A stretch of DNA of 64,000 nt from Clostridiales bacterium SIT11. GTDB lineage: Bacteria > Bacillota > Clostridia > Tissierellales > Peptoniphilaceae. The translations under genes and the position numbers were made by a program. Location of the stretch: NCBI GenBank assembly GCA_001299455.1, contig CYUK01000003.1:1674001-1738000 (forward strand), given 5' to 3'. The notes under the pieces are model-generated. The model ran no database searches. It saw nothing but the letters and a program-made list of their open reading frames with translations, and was not told the origin of the DNA. Every line of letters starts with the position of its first letter. The first letter of the stretch is position 1. Positions 1-8,926 of this stretch are shown here, in pieces.

Positions 1-873
1 TTCCGGGTGACCACTATTGATCCGAAAAATCCTCCCCTGACAGAGGATGGGAAAATCGACTATTCCAAGGACTTTTTTGGCAAGGAAACCCATTTAACCG
101 TATCTGGCCAACTTCAGGCAGAAGTTTTTGCCCTGGCCTTCCGGGATGTTTATACTTTCGGTCCCACCTTCCGGGCTGAAAATTCCAACACCCAACGTCA
201 TGCAGCGGAATTTTGGATGATTGAACCGGAAATGGCCTTTGCAGACCTTCAAGTCAACATGGACGTGGCCGAGGCCATGATGAAGTACATTATCCAATAT
301 GTCCTGGACCATGCAGAAGAAGAAATGAAATTCTTCAACCAATTTGTGGACAAGGGTCTCTTGGACCGCCTCCACAATGTGGTGGACAATGACTTTGAAC
401 GGATTAGCTACACCCAGGCAGTGGACCTATTAAAGGACTCTGGAGCCGATTTTGCCTACCCTGTGGAATGGGGAATTGACCTGCAAACAGAGCATGAACG
501 CTATCTCACGGAAAAGATCTTTAAAAAGCCTGTCTTTGTTACCGACTATCCCAAGGAAATTAAGGCCTTCTACATGCGGGAAAATGAAGATAAGAAGACT
601 GTAGCTGCCGTGGACCTTTTAGTTCCTGGTGTCGGGGAAATTATTGGCGGGTCTCAAAGGGAAGAACGCTACGATGTTTTGAAAAAGAAAATTGAAGACA
701 ACGGCCTAAACTTAGAAGACTATGACTGGTACCTGGATTTGAGAAAATATGGAACGGCCGTGCACTCCGGTTTTGGCCTGGGCTTTGAACGGGCCGTCAT
801 GTATGTAACAGGGGTTTCCAATATCCGTGACGTAACTGCATTCCCGAGAACTGTGGGACATGCTGAATTTTAA
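1..873 (+). CDS. asnS: Asparaginyl-tRNA synthetase, C-terminal part
   Basis: Class II aminoacyl-tRNA synthetase that charges tRNA-Asn in the cytoplasm. The reading frame is open at the left edge of the window, so the N-terminal anticodon-binding OB domain and the true start are missing. About 290 residues of catalytic core are visible: the motif 2 region (FRAE, then a HAAEFWMIE-like stretch) and the C-terminal motif 3 glycine/arginine run (GFGLGFER). It ends in the family-typical [10 protein letters not shown]. The fit to AsnRS rather than AspRS rests on this C-terminus and the motif 2 context. leuS follows after 9 bases, with an AGGAGG site starting in the stop codon, so the two synthetase genes are probably co-transcribed. 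Confidence 0.95.
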   Translation, partial: FRVTTIDPKNPPLTEDGKIDYSKDFFGKETHLTVSGQLQAEVFALAFRDVYTFGPTFRAENSNTQRHAAEFWMIEPEMAFADLQVNMDVAEAMMKYIIQYVLDHAEEEMKFFNQFVDKGLLDRLHNVVDNDFERISYTQAVDLLKDSGADFAYPVEWGIDLQTEHERYLTEKIFKKPVFVTDYPKEIKAFYMRENEDKKTVAAVDLLVPGVGEIIGGSQREERYDVLKKKIEDNGLNLEDYDWYLDLRKYGTAVHSGFGLGFERAVMYVTGVSNIRDVTAFPRTVGHAEF

Positions 874-882
874 GGAGGACCT

Positions 883-3291
883 ATGAGAGAGTATAATCCA
901 AAAGAAATTGAGGGCAAGTGGCAAAAACATTGGGAAGATACCGGTGTCTACCATTGCCATGAAAATACAGATAAGAAGAAGTTTTATGCCTTGGTGGAAT
1001 TTCCCTATCCATCTGGCCAAGGCCTCCATGTAGGCCATCCAAGGCCCTACACAGCCCTGGACATTGTGGCTAGAAAGCGCCGCTACCAAGGGGAAGAAGT
1101 CCTCTTTCCCATGGGCTTTGATGCCTTTGGTCTGCCAACAGAAAACTATGCCATTAAAAACCACATCCACCCGGCCGTAGTGACGAAAAATAATGTGGAC
1201 CACTTTAGAAAGCAATTAAAGGCCCTGGGTTTTTCCTTTGACTGGAGCCGGGAAGTCAACACAACAGATCCGGACTACTACAAGTGGACCCAGTGGATTT
1301 TCCTTCAAATGTTTAAGCACGGCCTGGCCTATAAGTCGGAAGTTCCCATTAACTGGTGTACCTCCTGTAAGGTGGGGCTTTCCAATGAAGAAGTGGTCAA
1401 CGGCCAATGTGAACGGTGCGGAAGTCCTGTAGTTCACAAGGTCAAGAGCCAATGGATGTTAAAAATTACAGAATACGCCGACCGGCTCATTGATGACTTA
1501 GACGATGTAGACTATTTTGACCGGATTAAGGCCCAACAAATCAACTGGATTGGCCGATCTTACGGAGCTCAAGTTAACTTCCAAATTGAAGATAGCGACA
1601 AGAAATTGACTATCTTCACCACCCGGCCAGACACCCTCTTTGGGGCCACCTACATGGTCCTGGCACCAGAACATCCCTATATTGAAGAATTTAAGGACCG
1701 GATTAGCAACATGGACGAAATCACGGCCTACAGGCAAGAAGTGGAAAAGAAGAGTGAGTTTGAACGGACAGAACTTTCCAAGGAAAAAACTGGGGTCCCC
1801 ATCCAAGGCCTCTATGCCATCAACCCGGCCAACCAAAAGAAAATCCCCATTTGGGTTTCAGACTATGTTTTAATGTCCTACGGAACAGGGGCCATTATGG
1901 CTGTTCCAGGCCATGATAGCCGGGACTATGACTTTGCCAAAAAATTTGACCTTCCCATTGTCTCTGTCATCAAGGGAGGCGACCTGTCCAAGGAAGCCTA
2001 TACGGACATTGACAAGGGAATTATTGAAAACTCTGACTTCTTAAACGGCCTTTCCGTCAAGGAAGGGATTGAAAAGATGTTTAGCTGGCTGGAAGAAAAT
2101 AAATTAGGAGAACGCCATACCAACTACAAGCTGAGAGACTGGGTCTTCTCCAGACAAAGATACTGGGGAGAACCAATCCCCCTAGTCCACTGTGAAGACT
2201 GTGGTTGGGTTCCTGTAGATGAAAAGGACCTGCCTCTGAAGTTACCAGAAGTGGAAAATTATGAACCCACAGACAACGGAGAATCCCCTCTGGCCAAGAT
2301 GGAAGACTTTGTCAACACCACTTGTCCCAAGTGTGGGAAGCCGGCCAAGAGAGAAACCGACACCATGCCTCAATGGGCTGGGTCATCCTGGTACTATTTA
2401 CGGTATACAGACCCGAAAAATGATGAAGCCCTATCCAGCAAGGAAGCGTTAGATTATTTCACTCCTGTAGACTGGTATAATGGAGGCATGGAACACACCA
2501 CCCTCCACCTGCTTTATTCTCGTTTCTGGCATAAGTTCCTCTATGATATTGGCCTTGTTCCCACCAAGGAACCCTATATGAAACGGACCTCCCACGGGAT
2601 GATTCTGGGAGACAACGGGGAAAAAATGTCCAAGTCCCGGGGCAATGTCATTAATCCAGATGATATTGTCAATGAATACGGGGCCGACACCCTCCGGACC
2701 TACGAAATGTTTATTGGGGACTTTGAAAAATCAGCTCCCTGGTCCGATAATGGGGTCAAGGGCTGCCGTCGGTTTTTAGAACGGGTTTGGAAGCTCCAAG
2801 AAGCTGTAGTTGACGGAGGTATCCGGAAAGACATGGAAGTCTTAACTCACCAAACCATTAAAAAAGTCTCCTATGACTATGAACATTTAAAGTTTAATAC
2901 AGCCATTGCCCAGCTCATGACTTATTTAAATGAAATTAATGACCGGGGCAATATTACAAGAGAAGAATTGAGAATTTTCTTAACCCTCTTAAACCCTGTG
3001 GCTCCCCATATTACAGAAGAACTCTGGGAAGTAGTGGGCTTTGAAGGCTATCTTCACGACACCAGCTGGCCCAGCTATGATGAAGCCAAAACAGTGGAAG
3101 ACTCCCTGGACCTACCTGTCCAATTTAACGGAAAAGTCCGCTACACTGTCAAGGTTCCCAGAGAAGGAAGCAAGGAAGAAGTGGAAAAAATTGTAAAGGC
3201 CGATGAAAACTTCCAAAAACAAGTGGAAGGCAAGGATATAAAAAAGGAAATTTATGTTCCTGGTCGGATTTACAATATTGTTGTGAAATAA
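883..3291 (+). CDS. leuS: Leucyl-tRNA synthetase
   Basis: Class I synthetase that attaches leucine to tRNA-Leu and edits mischarged products. At 802 residues it is of normal bacterial length. The HIGH-type motif reads HVGH at residues 49-52 and KMSKS lies at 581-585. Between them are a zinc-binding insertion with CxxC pairs (CTSC...CERC), the CP1 editing domain, and a second CxxC pair before the KMSKS loop. The ATG is preceded by a good AAGGAGG ending 4 bases upstream. It lies directly behind asnS, and a weak hairpin with a short T-run follows. Confidence 0.98.
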   Translation: MREYNPKEIEGKWQKHWEDTGVYHCHENTDKKKFYALVEFPYPSGQGLHVGHPRPYTALDIVARKRRYQGEEVLFPMGFDAFGLPTENYAIKNHIHPAVVTKNNVDHFRKQLKALGFSFDWSREVNTTDPDYYKWTQWIFLQMFKHGLAYKSEVPINWCTSCKVGLSNEEVVNGQCERCGSPVVHKVKSQWMLKITEYADRLIDDLDDVDYFDRIKAQQINWIGRSYGAQVNFQIEDSDKKLTIFTTRPDTLFGATYMVLAPEHPYIEEFKDRISNMDEITAYRQEVEKKSEFERTELSKEKTGVPIQGLYAINPANQKKIPIWVSDYVLMSYGTGAIMAVPGHDSRDYDFAKKFDLPIVSVIKGGDLSKEAYTDIDKGIIENSDFLNGLSVKEGIEKMFSWLEENKLGERHTNYKLRDWVFSRQRYWGEPIPLVHCEDCGWVPVDEKDLPLKLPEVENYEPTDNGESPLAKMEDFVNTTCPKCGKPAKRETDTMPQWAGSSWYYLRYTDPKNDEALSSKEALDYFTPVDWYNGGMEHTTLHLLYSRFWHKFLYDIGLVPTKEPYMKRTSHGMILGDNGEKMSKSRGNVINPDDIVNEYGADTLRTYEMFIGDFEKSAPWSDNGVKGCRRFLERVWKLQEAVVDGGIRKDMEVLTHQTIKKVSYDYEHLKFNTAIAQLMTYLNEINDRGNITREELRIFLTLLNPVAPHITEELWEVVGFEGYLHDTSWPSYDEAKTVEDSLDLPVQFNGKVRYTVKVPREGSKEEVEKIVKADENFQKQVEGKDIKKEIYVPGRIYNIVVK

Positions 3292-3321
3292 CTTTTTAGA
3301 CAAGAAATAAAGTTTTAAGGC

Positions 3322-3350
3322 CCTCCCTGGGAAATCCTGGGGAGGCTTTT
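3322..3350 (+). terminator. Probable terminator after leuS
   Basis: CCTCCC (3322-3327) can pair with GGGAGG (3340-3345), followed by CTTTT. The stem and T-run are short, so termination may be partial. Confidence 0.5.
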
Positions 3351-3375
3351 ACTTGATATTTCAAGGGAATATCTG

Positions 3376-3384
3376 TGCTATAAT
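3376..3384 (+). promoter_or_regulatory. Extended -10 promoter for the EamA transporter gene
   Basis: TGC followed by a perfect TATAAT (3379-3384). No good -35 lies at 16-18 bases: TTGATA at 3353 is 20 bases away. It sits 44 bases before the chosen ATG. Confidence 0.6.
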
Positions 3385-3427
3385 AAGGACAGGAATGAAA
3401 ATCCATGAAAACCCTAGGAGACAAGAG

Positions 3428-4480
3428 ATGAATCAAAATAAACAAATTTTTGCTGTTTTTTATGCAATTTTAGCCGCCATATTTTATGCTGTAAATACTC
3501 CTTTTTCAAAGTTATTATTGGAAAGTATTGGCCCCAGCTCCATGGCTGGCTTTTTATACCTAGGGGCAGGCCTGGGTATCAGCATCCTATACCTGTTTAA
3601 TTATAAAAAGGAAGACCCGGACCAGAACCTGAGAAAGGAGGACCTGCCCTATGTCCTGGGGATGATTTTCTTAGACATAGTCGCCCCCATCCTCCTCATG
3701 GCTGGGATTAGCCTAGGGTCTGCGGCCAATGCCTCCCTCCTGGGGAACTTTGAAATTGTAGCCACCACCCTCCTGGCCTATCTTCTTTTTCATGAGAAGG
3801 TGTCTCTCCGCCTTTGGCTGGGTATTTTTATTATTGCCCTGTCCAGTTTTATCTTATCTTTTGAAGGCCAGGGGAGCCTAGACTTTTCCTATGGGTCCAT
3901 CCTTGTTTTAGGAGCCACCCTTTGCTGGGGCCTGGAAAACAATTGTACCCGGAAAATTTCTGGCAAGAGTCCCTATCAAATTGTCCTCTTAAAGGGGATT
4001 TTTTCTGGAGGTGGGGCCCTTGTCATTGGGAAAGTCTTGGGGGAAGACCAGGGGTCAGCCGTTCATATTTTCCTGGCCATGATCCTGGGCTTTGTGGCCT
4101 ATGGATTGAGCATATTTTTTTATGTACGAGCCCAAAGGCAGCTAGGGGCTGCAAAGACCAGCGCCTATTATTCCATTGCCCCCTTTGTCGCTGCCTTCTT
4201 GGCTTTTGTTGTCAACGGAGAAAGCCTGGAAAGCAACTTTATCCTGGCCCTTGTGATTATGGTCCTTGGAAGCCTTCTTGTGGTCTATGACACCCTCTTA
4301 AAGGAACACAGCCATAGCCACACTCATGTCGTAGCCCTTATCCAAAATGGCCACAGGGAAAATCAGGTGATCCGCCACAGTCACCCGCATAAGCACTTTA
4401 TAGATGAAAAGCACCATGGCCACAGCCATTCTTTTTCCAAGGAGGACCTGGGAAAAGCCCAAAGATTTGAAGCTAGGTAA
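3428..4480 (+). CDS. EamA/DMT-family membrane transporter with a histidine-rich tail
   Basis: Predicted inner-membrane permease of the drug/metabolite transporter superfamily, with about ten hydrophobic helices arranged as two EamA repeats across residues 10-290. Substrate unknown. I chose the ATG at 3428 because an AGGAG site lies just upstream and the protein then opens MNQNKQIFAVFYAILAAIF, directly in helix 1; the upstream in-frame extension is poorly coding. The last ~55 residues are a cytosolic-looking tail with repeated HSH, HPHKH and HGHSHS clusters, which is unusual for the family and suggests metal binding. It is a single-gene unit between a promoter and a terminator. Confidence 0.85.
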   Translation: MNQNKQIFAVFYAILAAIFYAVNTPFSKLLLESIGPSSMAGFLYLGAGLGISILYLFNYKKEDPDQNLRKEDLPYVLGMIFLDIVAPILLMAGISLGSAANASLLGNFEIVATTLLAYLLFHEKVSLRLWLGIFIIALSSFILSFEGQGSLDFSYGSILVLGATLCWGLENNCTRKISGKSPYQIVLLKGIFSGGGALVIGKVLGEDQGSAVHIFLAMILGFVAYGLSIFFYVRAQRQLGAAKTSAYYSIAPFVAAFLAFVVNGESLESNFILALVIMVLGSLLVVYDTLLKEHSHSHTHVVALIQNGHRENQVIRHSHPHKHFIDEKHHGHSHSFSKEDLGKAQRFEAR

Positions 4481-4495
4481 AATTAAAAAAAATCC

Positions 4496-4526
4496 AATCG
4501 GTGGGAAGACTCCTGCCGATTTTTTC
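4496..4526 (+). terminator. Terminator after the EamA transporter gene
   Basis: Ten-base stem (4496-4505 with 4512-4521, two G-T pairs) followed by a run of T. Confidence 0.75.
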
Positions 4527-4596
4527 TTGGAATTTTCCAAAGCTGGAAATCTTAAGAATTTCGTAAGACTTTAGCAAGAGAATAGTAGAAGCTTTT

Positions 4597-4605
4597 TGTT
4601 ATAAT
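4597..4605 (+). promoter_or_regulatory. Extended -10 promoter for the two-component system
   Basis: TGT then TATAAT at 4600-4605, 17 bases before the start of the response regulator gene. No clear -35. The short leader holds TGAGGTGATGG as ribosome binding site. Confidence 0.65.
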
Positions 4606-4622
4606 ACACTTGAGGTGATGGT

Positions 4623-5321
4623 ATGGAAGCCTATCGAATATTAATTGCAGAAGATGACCCAAGTATCTTGAGGTCCCTTGAAATATACTTACAAAATAAA
4701 AACTATATCTGCCAGGGAGTAAAGAATGGTCAGGAGGCTGTAGACCAGGTGAGGCAAGAGGACTATGACCTCATTATTATGGACCTCATGATGCCGGGGA
4801 TGTCCGGGGAGGAAGCCATTGTGGAAATCCGGAAGTATTCTGTAGTTCCCATCTTGATTTTGTCCGCCAAGTCTGAGGACCTGGACAAGATTCAAGGCCT
4901 CACCATAGGGGCGGATGACTACATGACCAAGCCCTTTAATCCCATGGAACTCCTGGCTCGGGTGGATGCCATTTTACGGCGGAACCACACCTATAATGAC
5001 CAGGACCATAAGGACCAAATTTGTATTGGGGACATCCTCCTCTGCCCTGAGGAGTGCCGGGTGGAGGTGGCCGGTCGGCCGGTAAAACTCACCCCCATAG
5101 AGCTACAAATTTTAGAACTCCTCATGACCAATCCTAACCGGGTTTTTTCCATGGACGAGATTTATGAAAAAATTTGGAAGGAGCCTGCTGTAGATCCTAA
5201 GACAGTTACCGTCCACATTCGACGGATTCGAGAAAAAATAGAAATTGACCCGAAAAACCCTCGCTACTTGCAGGTGGCCTGGGGTTTGGGCTATAAATTT
5301 GTAGATCCAAAAAGGAGGTAA
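4623..5321 (+). CDS. OmpR/PhoB-family response regulator
   Basis: DNA-binding response regulator, 232 residues. The receiver domain (residues 4-120) has the acidic pair D11/D12, phospho-acceptor Asp54 in LIIMDLMMP, and the switch lysine in DDYMTKPF. The C-terminal half is a winged helix (residues ~133-230) with the usual PIELQILELL and TVTVHIRRIREKIE segments. The histidine kinase gene follows after 3 bases and is its likely partner. The signal and target genes cannot be read from the sequence. Confidence 0.95.
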   Translation: MEAYRILIAEDDPSILRSLEIYLQNKNYICQGVKNGQEAVDQVRQEDYDLIIMDLMMPGMSGEEAIVEIRKYSVVPILILSAKSEDLDKIQGLTIGADDYMTKPFNPMELLARVDAILRRNHTYNDQDHKDQICIGDILLCPEECRVEVAGRPVKLTPIELQILELLMTNPNRVFSMDEIYEKIWKEPAVDPKTVTVHIRRIREKIEIDPKNPRYLQVAWGLGYKFVDPKRR

Positions 5322-5324
5322 ACA

Positions 5325-7553
5325 ATGAAAAATTTAGGAAGAAGGCCAGGCTGGAGGCTTTTAATACTATCCTTGATTTTGAGTCTAGGCTTTATGGTCT
5401 ATCATTTTTCAAAAGAAGCGACAGGAAGGATTCCTTCAGGTTTAGCCAGTGAATACATTCATAACAGCCTAGGCACCCATCTTAATGTGAATTCCAGTGA
5501 CTTGGACGCCTACCAAATTGGAGAGGAAGACTATTTTAGCCTTGCCAGTAAAAGTTTTTACCGCTACAAGTTGACGGAGTCTTCAAAAGACTATTTATTG
5601 AAAAAAAATCCCCAGTTGACAGAAAAAGACTTGGATAAAAGGGTTCAAAAAGAAATCAAGGATGAAAACCTAGAAAACCTGGTCCAAAGTACCAGCCAGG
5701 ACTGGAAAGAATATGGGGGAAAAGATCCTTTAGAAATTTCTAAACCCAAGGAAGCTGTTCTTTATTTAAAAATTCTCTACAAGGACGACAAGGTGGCTGT
5801 TATAGATGACTATGTCGCCCAAGACGAGGACATTAAGGACTTTCAAAAATTCTTTTTAAGTGAGTTAAATCCCATTATGTATGGGAGTAATTCCTGGGAG
5901 ACAGTGGTTTTAAATCCAATATCCAAGGAAGAACCCTCTATTTTTACTTCTGATGAGAGTGTTGACATTGGAGTGGACAAGGTCTTGGATACGGCTAAGA
6001 TCACTGTGTCCATGACCCAAGACCAGTACCAAAGGTTTTTAGAAAAGTCGAATTTTGAATTAAATGGCATGGACCTGGTAAAACACTACCTTCCCTTTAT
6101 TTTACTTGCCTGGGTCTTTGTCCTGGTCCTGGCCTTAAAGACTTTTCCTTCCCTGGAAGAGAAGAAGGGCTACTTGAAATTTTTGGATTTCTTTCCCTGG
6201 GAATTTGCCCTCTTCCTTTGGGGGCTTTGGATTTTCTTCTTTGCTGTTCTTTATACCAACAGCTATGACTTTTTACGGGGTCTGAAGACCTATGGATCTG
6301 AGAGCCAATACATCCTCTTCTTTGCAGGGCTTTTCTTTGGAACCTACACTTATTTATTGACAGGAGATTATTTGGCCTTAAGAAGTTTGCAAATAAAAAG
6401 TAAGGGTCTTCGGTCTGGACTTTGGGAAAAAACCTTGGTCTATAAAATTATAGGAGCCTTAAGGACGCTTTTTGAAGAGTCCAGCTTTCTCTTGGAACAA
6501 TCCGTCCTAGAGGGAGAAAGGCCTGAGTATCGTGCAAAAAAAAGATGGGGAATCTTCCTCTTCTTAGGTTTGTTGTTCTTTTTCTTCTTTATCTTGTTTG
6601 GAACAAACCCAGTGGCACCCTTTTCTAGGCTTGTCTTCCTGCTCTTTCTTTTCTTCTTGGTCTTTGTCCTTGGATTTTTCATCCATGACTTGACCGAAGA
6701 GATGAAGCGGATTATTGAAGGATCCAATGAAATTGTCAAGGGAAATTACGCCTACCAAATTCCTGTGGAAAAAACCTACTTCAAGGGGATTGCCAATAAT
6801 TTTAACCGGATTGCCTCCAACCTGGACGGGGCGGTTAAAGAGGCAGTGGAATCGGCCAAGGTCCAAAGCAACCTAGTGACCAATGTGAGCCATGACCTAA
6901 AGACTCCCTTGACCTCTATTATCAACTACGCAGACCTTTTAAAGGATGAAGAAGACCCGGAAAAAATCAAGGACTATGCCCAGGTCATCCACGAAAAATC
7001 CCTCCGCTTAAAGACCCTAATTGACGACTTATTTGAAGTCAGCCAAACAGGTAAGGAAATCAAGGAGGCAGACCTTCAAGTTCTAAATTTAAAGGATCTG
7101 TTAAACCAGGTCCTAGGGGAATGGGAAGACCAATTTACAAGCCACGACCTGAAACTCATCACCCACCTGGAAGAAGACCTTCCTGTAAAAATTGACGGAA
7201 AGCGGGCCTACCGGATTTTTGACAACCTCTGCTCCAATATCAGCAAGTATGGCCTGGAAGGGTCTAGAATTTATGTAGACGCCTCTAAAGAGGGAGATGG
7301 CTGCCAGGTAGTCTTTAAAAATATTTCCAGGGAAGCCTTGGATAAAAATATGGACTTTGCCAACCGCTTTACCCGGGGAGATGAGGCTCGGTCCAGTGAA
7401 GGCCATGGCTTGGGCCTTGCCATAGCCAAGAGTCTTACCCTCCAAATGAAGGGAGATTTTGCCCTAGAAGTGGACGGGGACCTATTCAAAGTAAAGGTTA
7501 AGTTTCCTCGAATATCTGGGAAAGATGAAGGGAAGATGACGGAAACTGCTTGA
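5325..7553 (+). CDS. Large membrane sensor histidine kinase
   Basis: Sensor kinase partner of the preceding response regulator, 742 residues. It has an N-terminal membrane helix (~11-28), an extracytoplasmic region to ~250, then about five to six further hydrophobic helices to ~455. A HAMP-like segment (~455-500), HisKA with His523 in SHDLKTPL, and a HATPase domain follow. The N-box region reads NLCSN and the G2 box GHGLGLAIAK. A classical DxGxG G1 box is absent (VVFKNIS instead), a variant I recall from large Gram-positive kinases of this type. It starts 3 bases after the regulator gene with AAAGGAGG upstream. Ligand unknown. Confidence 0.93.
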   Translation: MKNLGRRPGWRLLILSLILSLGFMVYHFSKEATGRIPSGLASEYIHNSLGTHLNVNSSDLDAYQIGEEDYFSLASKSFYRYKLTESSKDYLLKKNPQLTEKDLDKRVQKEIKDENLENLVQSTSQDWKEYGGKDPLEISKPKEAVLYLKILYKDDKVAVIDDYVAQDEDIKDFQKFFLSELNPIMYGSNSWETVVLNPISKEEPSIFTSDESVDIGVDKVLDTAKITVSMTQDQYQRFLEKSNFELNGMDLVKHYLPFILLAWVFVLVLALKTFPSLEEKKGYLKFLDFFPWEFALFLWGLWIFFFAVLYTNSYDFLRGLKTYGSESQYILFFAGLFFGTYTYLLTGDYLALRSLQIKSKGLRSGLWEKTLVYKIIGALRTLFEESSFLLEQSVLEGERPEYRAKKRWGIFLFLGLLFFFFFILFGTNPVAPFSRLVFLLFLFFLVFVLGFFIHDLTEEMKRIIEGSNEIVKGNYAYQIPVEKTYFKGIANNFNRIASNLDGAVKEAVESAKVQSNLVTNVSHDLKTPLTSIINYADLLKDEEDPEKIKDYAQVIHEKSLRLKTLIDDLFEVSQTGKEIKEADLQVLNLKDLLNQVLGEWEDQFTSHDLKLITHLEEDLPVKIDGKRAYRIFDNLCSNISKYGLEGSRIYVDASKEGDGCQVVFKNISREALDKNMDFANRFTRGDEARSSEGHGLGLAIAKSLTLQMKGDFALEVDGDLFKVKVKFPRISGKDEGKMTETA

Positions 7554-7578
7554 ATAATTTAAAGGAATATAGGATAAT
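7550..7578 (+). promoter_or_regulatory. SigA-type promoter for the AI-2E permease gene
   Basis: TTGAAT (7550-7555), 17 bases, GATAAT (7573-7578). The -35 box contains the TGA stop codon (7551-7553) of the histidine kinase gene. Confidence 0.6.
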
Positions 7579-7620
7579 TAAAAGAATCATAAGAGATAGT
7601 TACGAAGCAAAGGAGTATGT

Positions 7621-8844
7621 ATGAGTACGGAACTTTTAACGTCTTCCATGACGCCGGAATTCATCGTCCTGCTGCGGTCAGGTCTCCTTGTGATTCTTTT
7701 AATTTTATCAATTTACTATTTGATAAATATAGGGAACACGAAGATTGAACGCAGCCGGCGGATTGAAGTCGACTTAAAATTAATTGCCAAATTATGTGGT
7801 CTCTTTATCGCCATCTATATCCTAAGGGCCATTTTAAACCACTACCCCATTATAGGAAACACTATAGGTTCCTTGTGTGTGGCCATTATCCTGGCCTATG
7901 TTATGAACCCTCTAGTCACTTATTTTGAGGGTAAGGGTCTCAAGAGACGGTATGGGGTTTTAATTGTCTATGCCAGTCTCGCCTTGTTTTTTATTTTAGT
8001 CGTAGGAGTTTTCCTCCCCAAGACCGTCCAAGAAATTCGGGCCCTCTTAATGGAGATTCCTTCCTATATGGACACCTGGTCTCTTGGCTTCCAGGAATGG
8101 CTCCAAAAATTTGAAAAAATATCCAACTTAAATTTGGATAAGGTAGAAAGAGAAATCAATGGAGCCCTTACAGGCTTTATCTCAAGCCTACAAACCAATT
8201 TAGGGCAAAAGGTCAAGGACATTCCCCTGGGCATTAATGTGGTCTTTTCTCGGATGATTTCCATCCTACTCATTTTAATCTTCTCCTTTTACTTTTGTGT
8301 GGACAAGGACAAGTTTAAGGAAATGATTTACAATAACCTCCCCAGGGCCTATAAAAAGGACATCCTCTATCTAGGAGAAAAAATCAACAACTCTCTCTTG
8401 GAATTTCTCAAGGGACGGCTTTTAATGGCTCTATTTGTTGGTTTTATCACCATGATCCTCCTCTTGATTTTAGGTGTGGATTTTGCTGTGATTATAGGTC
8501 TGATTACCTGCGTTGCCGACATTATTCCCTATGTGGGGCCCTTTATTGCCTTTATCCCGGCTGTCCTCTTTGCAGCCCTGGATTCCACCATGAAGGCCGT
8601 CTGGGTGGGCATCTTTTTTGTCATTATCCAATGGGCAGAAAACAACCTTCTAGGTCCTAAGATTTTGGGATCAAAGACAGGCATCCACCCCCTGGTGGTT
8701 TTACTTTCCATTGTGGTCGGTGGGGGAATGTTCGGCTTTGCCGGAATGATTTTATCCGTTCCCTTTGTATCCATTTGCATGATTTTAAAGGATTTCTTCC
8801 TCTTAAAATACAAGGAAAAGAAGCGGCTCAAGGCCAATAATTGA
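7621..8844 (+). CDS. AI-2E family membrane permease
   Basis: Polytopic membrane protein of the AI-2E/YtvI/PerM family, 407 residues. Helices cluster at residues ~10-30 and ~55-125, and in the C-terminal block ~205-390. The family-typical stretch PYVGPFIAFIPA and the GGGMFGFAGMILSVP loop near the end are clear. Members are implicated in export of small molecules or ions (for example Na+/H+ antiport in some bacteria); the substrate here is unknown. AAAGGAG precedes the ATG at 7621. It is a one-gene unit, and the promoter of alaS begins in its stop codon. Confidence 0.9.
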   Translation: MSTELLTSSMTPEFIVLLRSGLLVILLILSIYYLINIGNTKIERSRRIEVDLKLIAKLCGLFIAIYILRAILNHYPIIGNTIGSLCVAIILAYVMNPLVTYFEGKGLKRRYGVLIVYASLALFFILVVGVFLPKTVQEIRALLMEIPSYMDTWSLGFQEWLQKFEKISNLNLDKVEREINGALTGFISSLQTNLGQKVKDIPLGINVVFSRMISILLILIFSFYFCVDKDKFKEMIYNNLPRAYKKDILYLGEKINNSLLEFLKGRLLMALFVGFITMILLLILGVDFAVIIGLITCVADIIPYVGPFIAFIPAVLFAALDSTMKAVWVGIFFVIIQWAENNLLGPKILGSKTGIHPLVVLLSIVVGGGMFGFAGMILSVPFVSICMILKDFFLLKYKEKKRLKANN

Positions 8845-8869
8845 CAAAGATTTCTGTCTAATTTATAAT
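8841..8869 (+). promoter_or_regulatory. Consensus SigA promoter of alaS
   Basis: TTGACA (8841-8846), exactly 17 bases, TATAAT (8864-8869). The -35 overlaps the TGA stop of the upstream permease gene. Transcription would start near 8876, leaving a leader of about 50 bases. Confidence 0.85.
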
Positions 8870-8882
8870 CTAAGTAGCTTAG

Positions 8883-8910
8883 CCTCCCAAAGGTTTTGGG
8901 AGGTTTACTT
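8883..8910 (+). terminator. Terminator-like hairpin inside the alaS leader
   Basis: CCTCCCAAA (8883-8891) pairs perfectly with TTTGGGAGG (8895-8903), followed by a weak T-rich tail. It lies downstream of the alaS promoter, so it can end the permease transcript but is also part of the alaS 5' leader. Confidence 0.65.
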
Positions 8911-8926
8911 ATTAAGGAGAGTTGGA

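Noticed and set aside
5843-7489. Several minus-strand frames of 70-110 codons in the histidine kinase gene
   Set aside because: Their sequence is explained by codon bias of the conserved kinase frame on the plus strand; no independent signals.
8876-8926. T-box riboswitch ahead of alaS
   Set aside because: The leader is only ~50 bases and lacks the T-box consensus and specifier loop.
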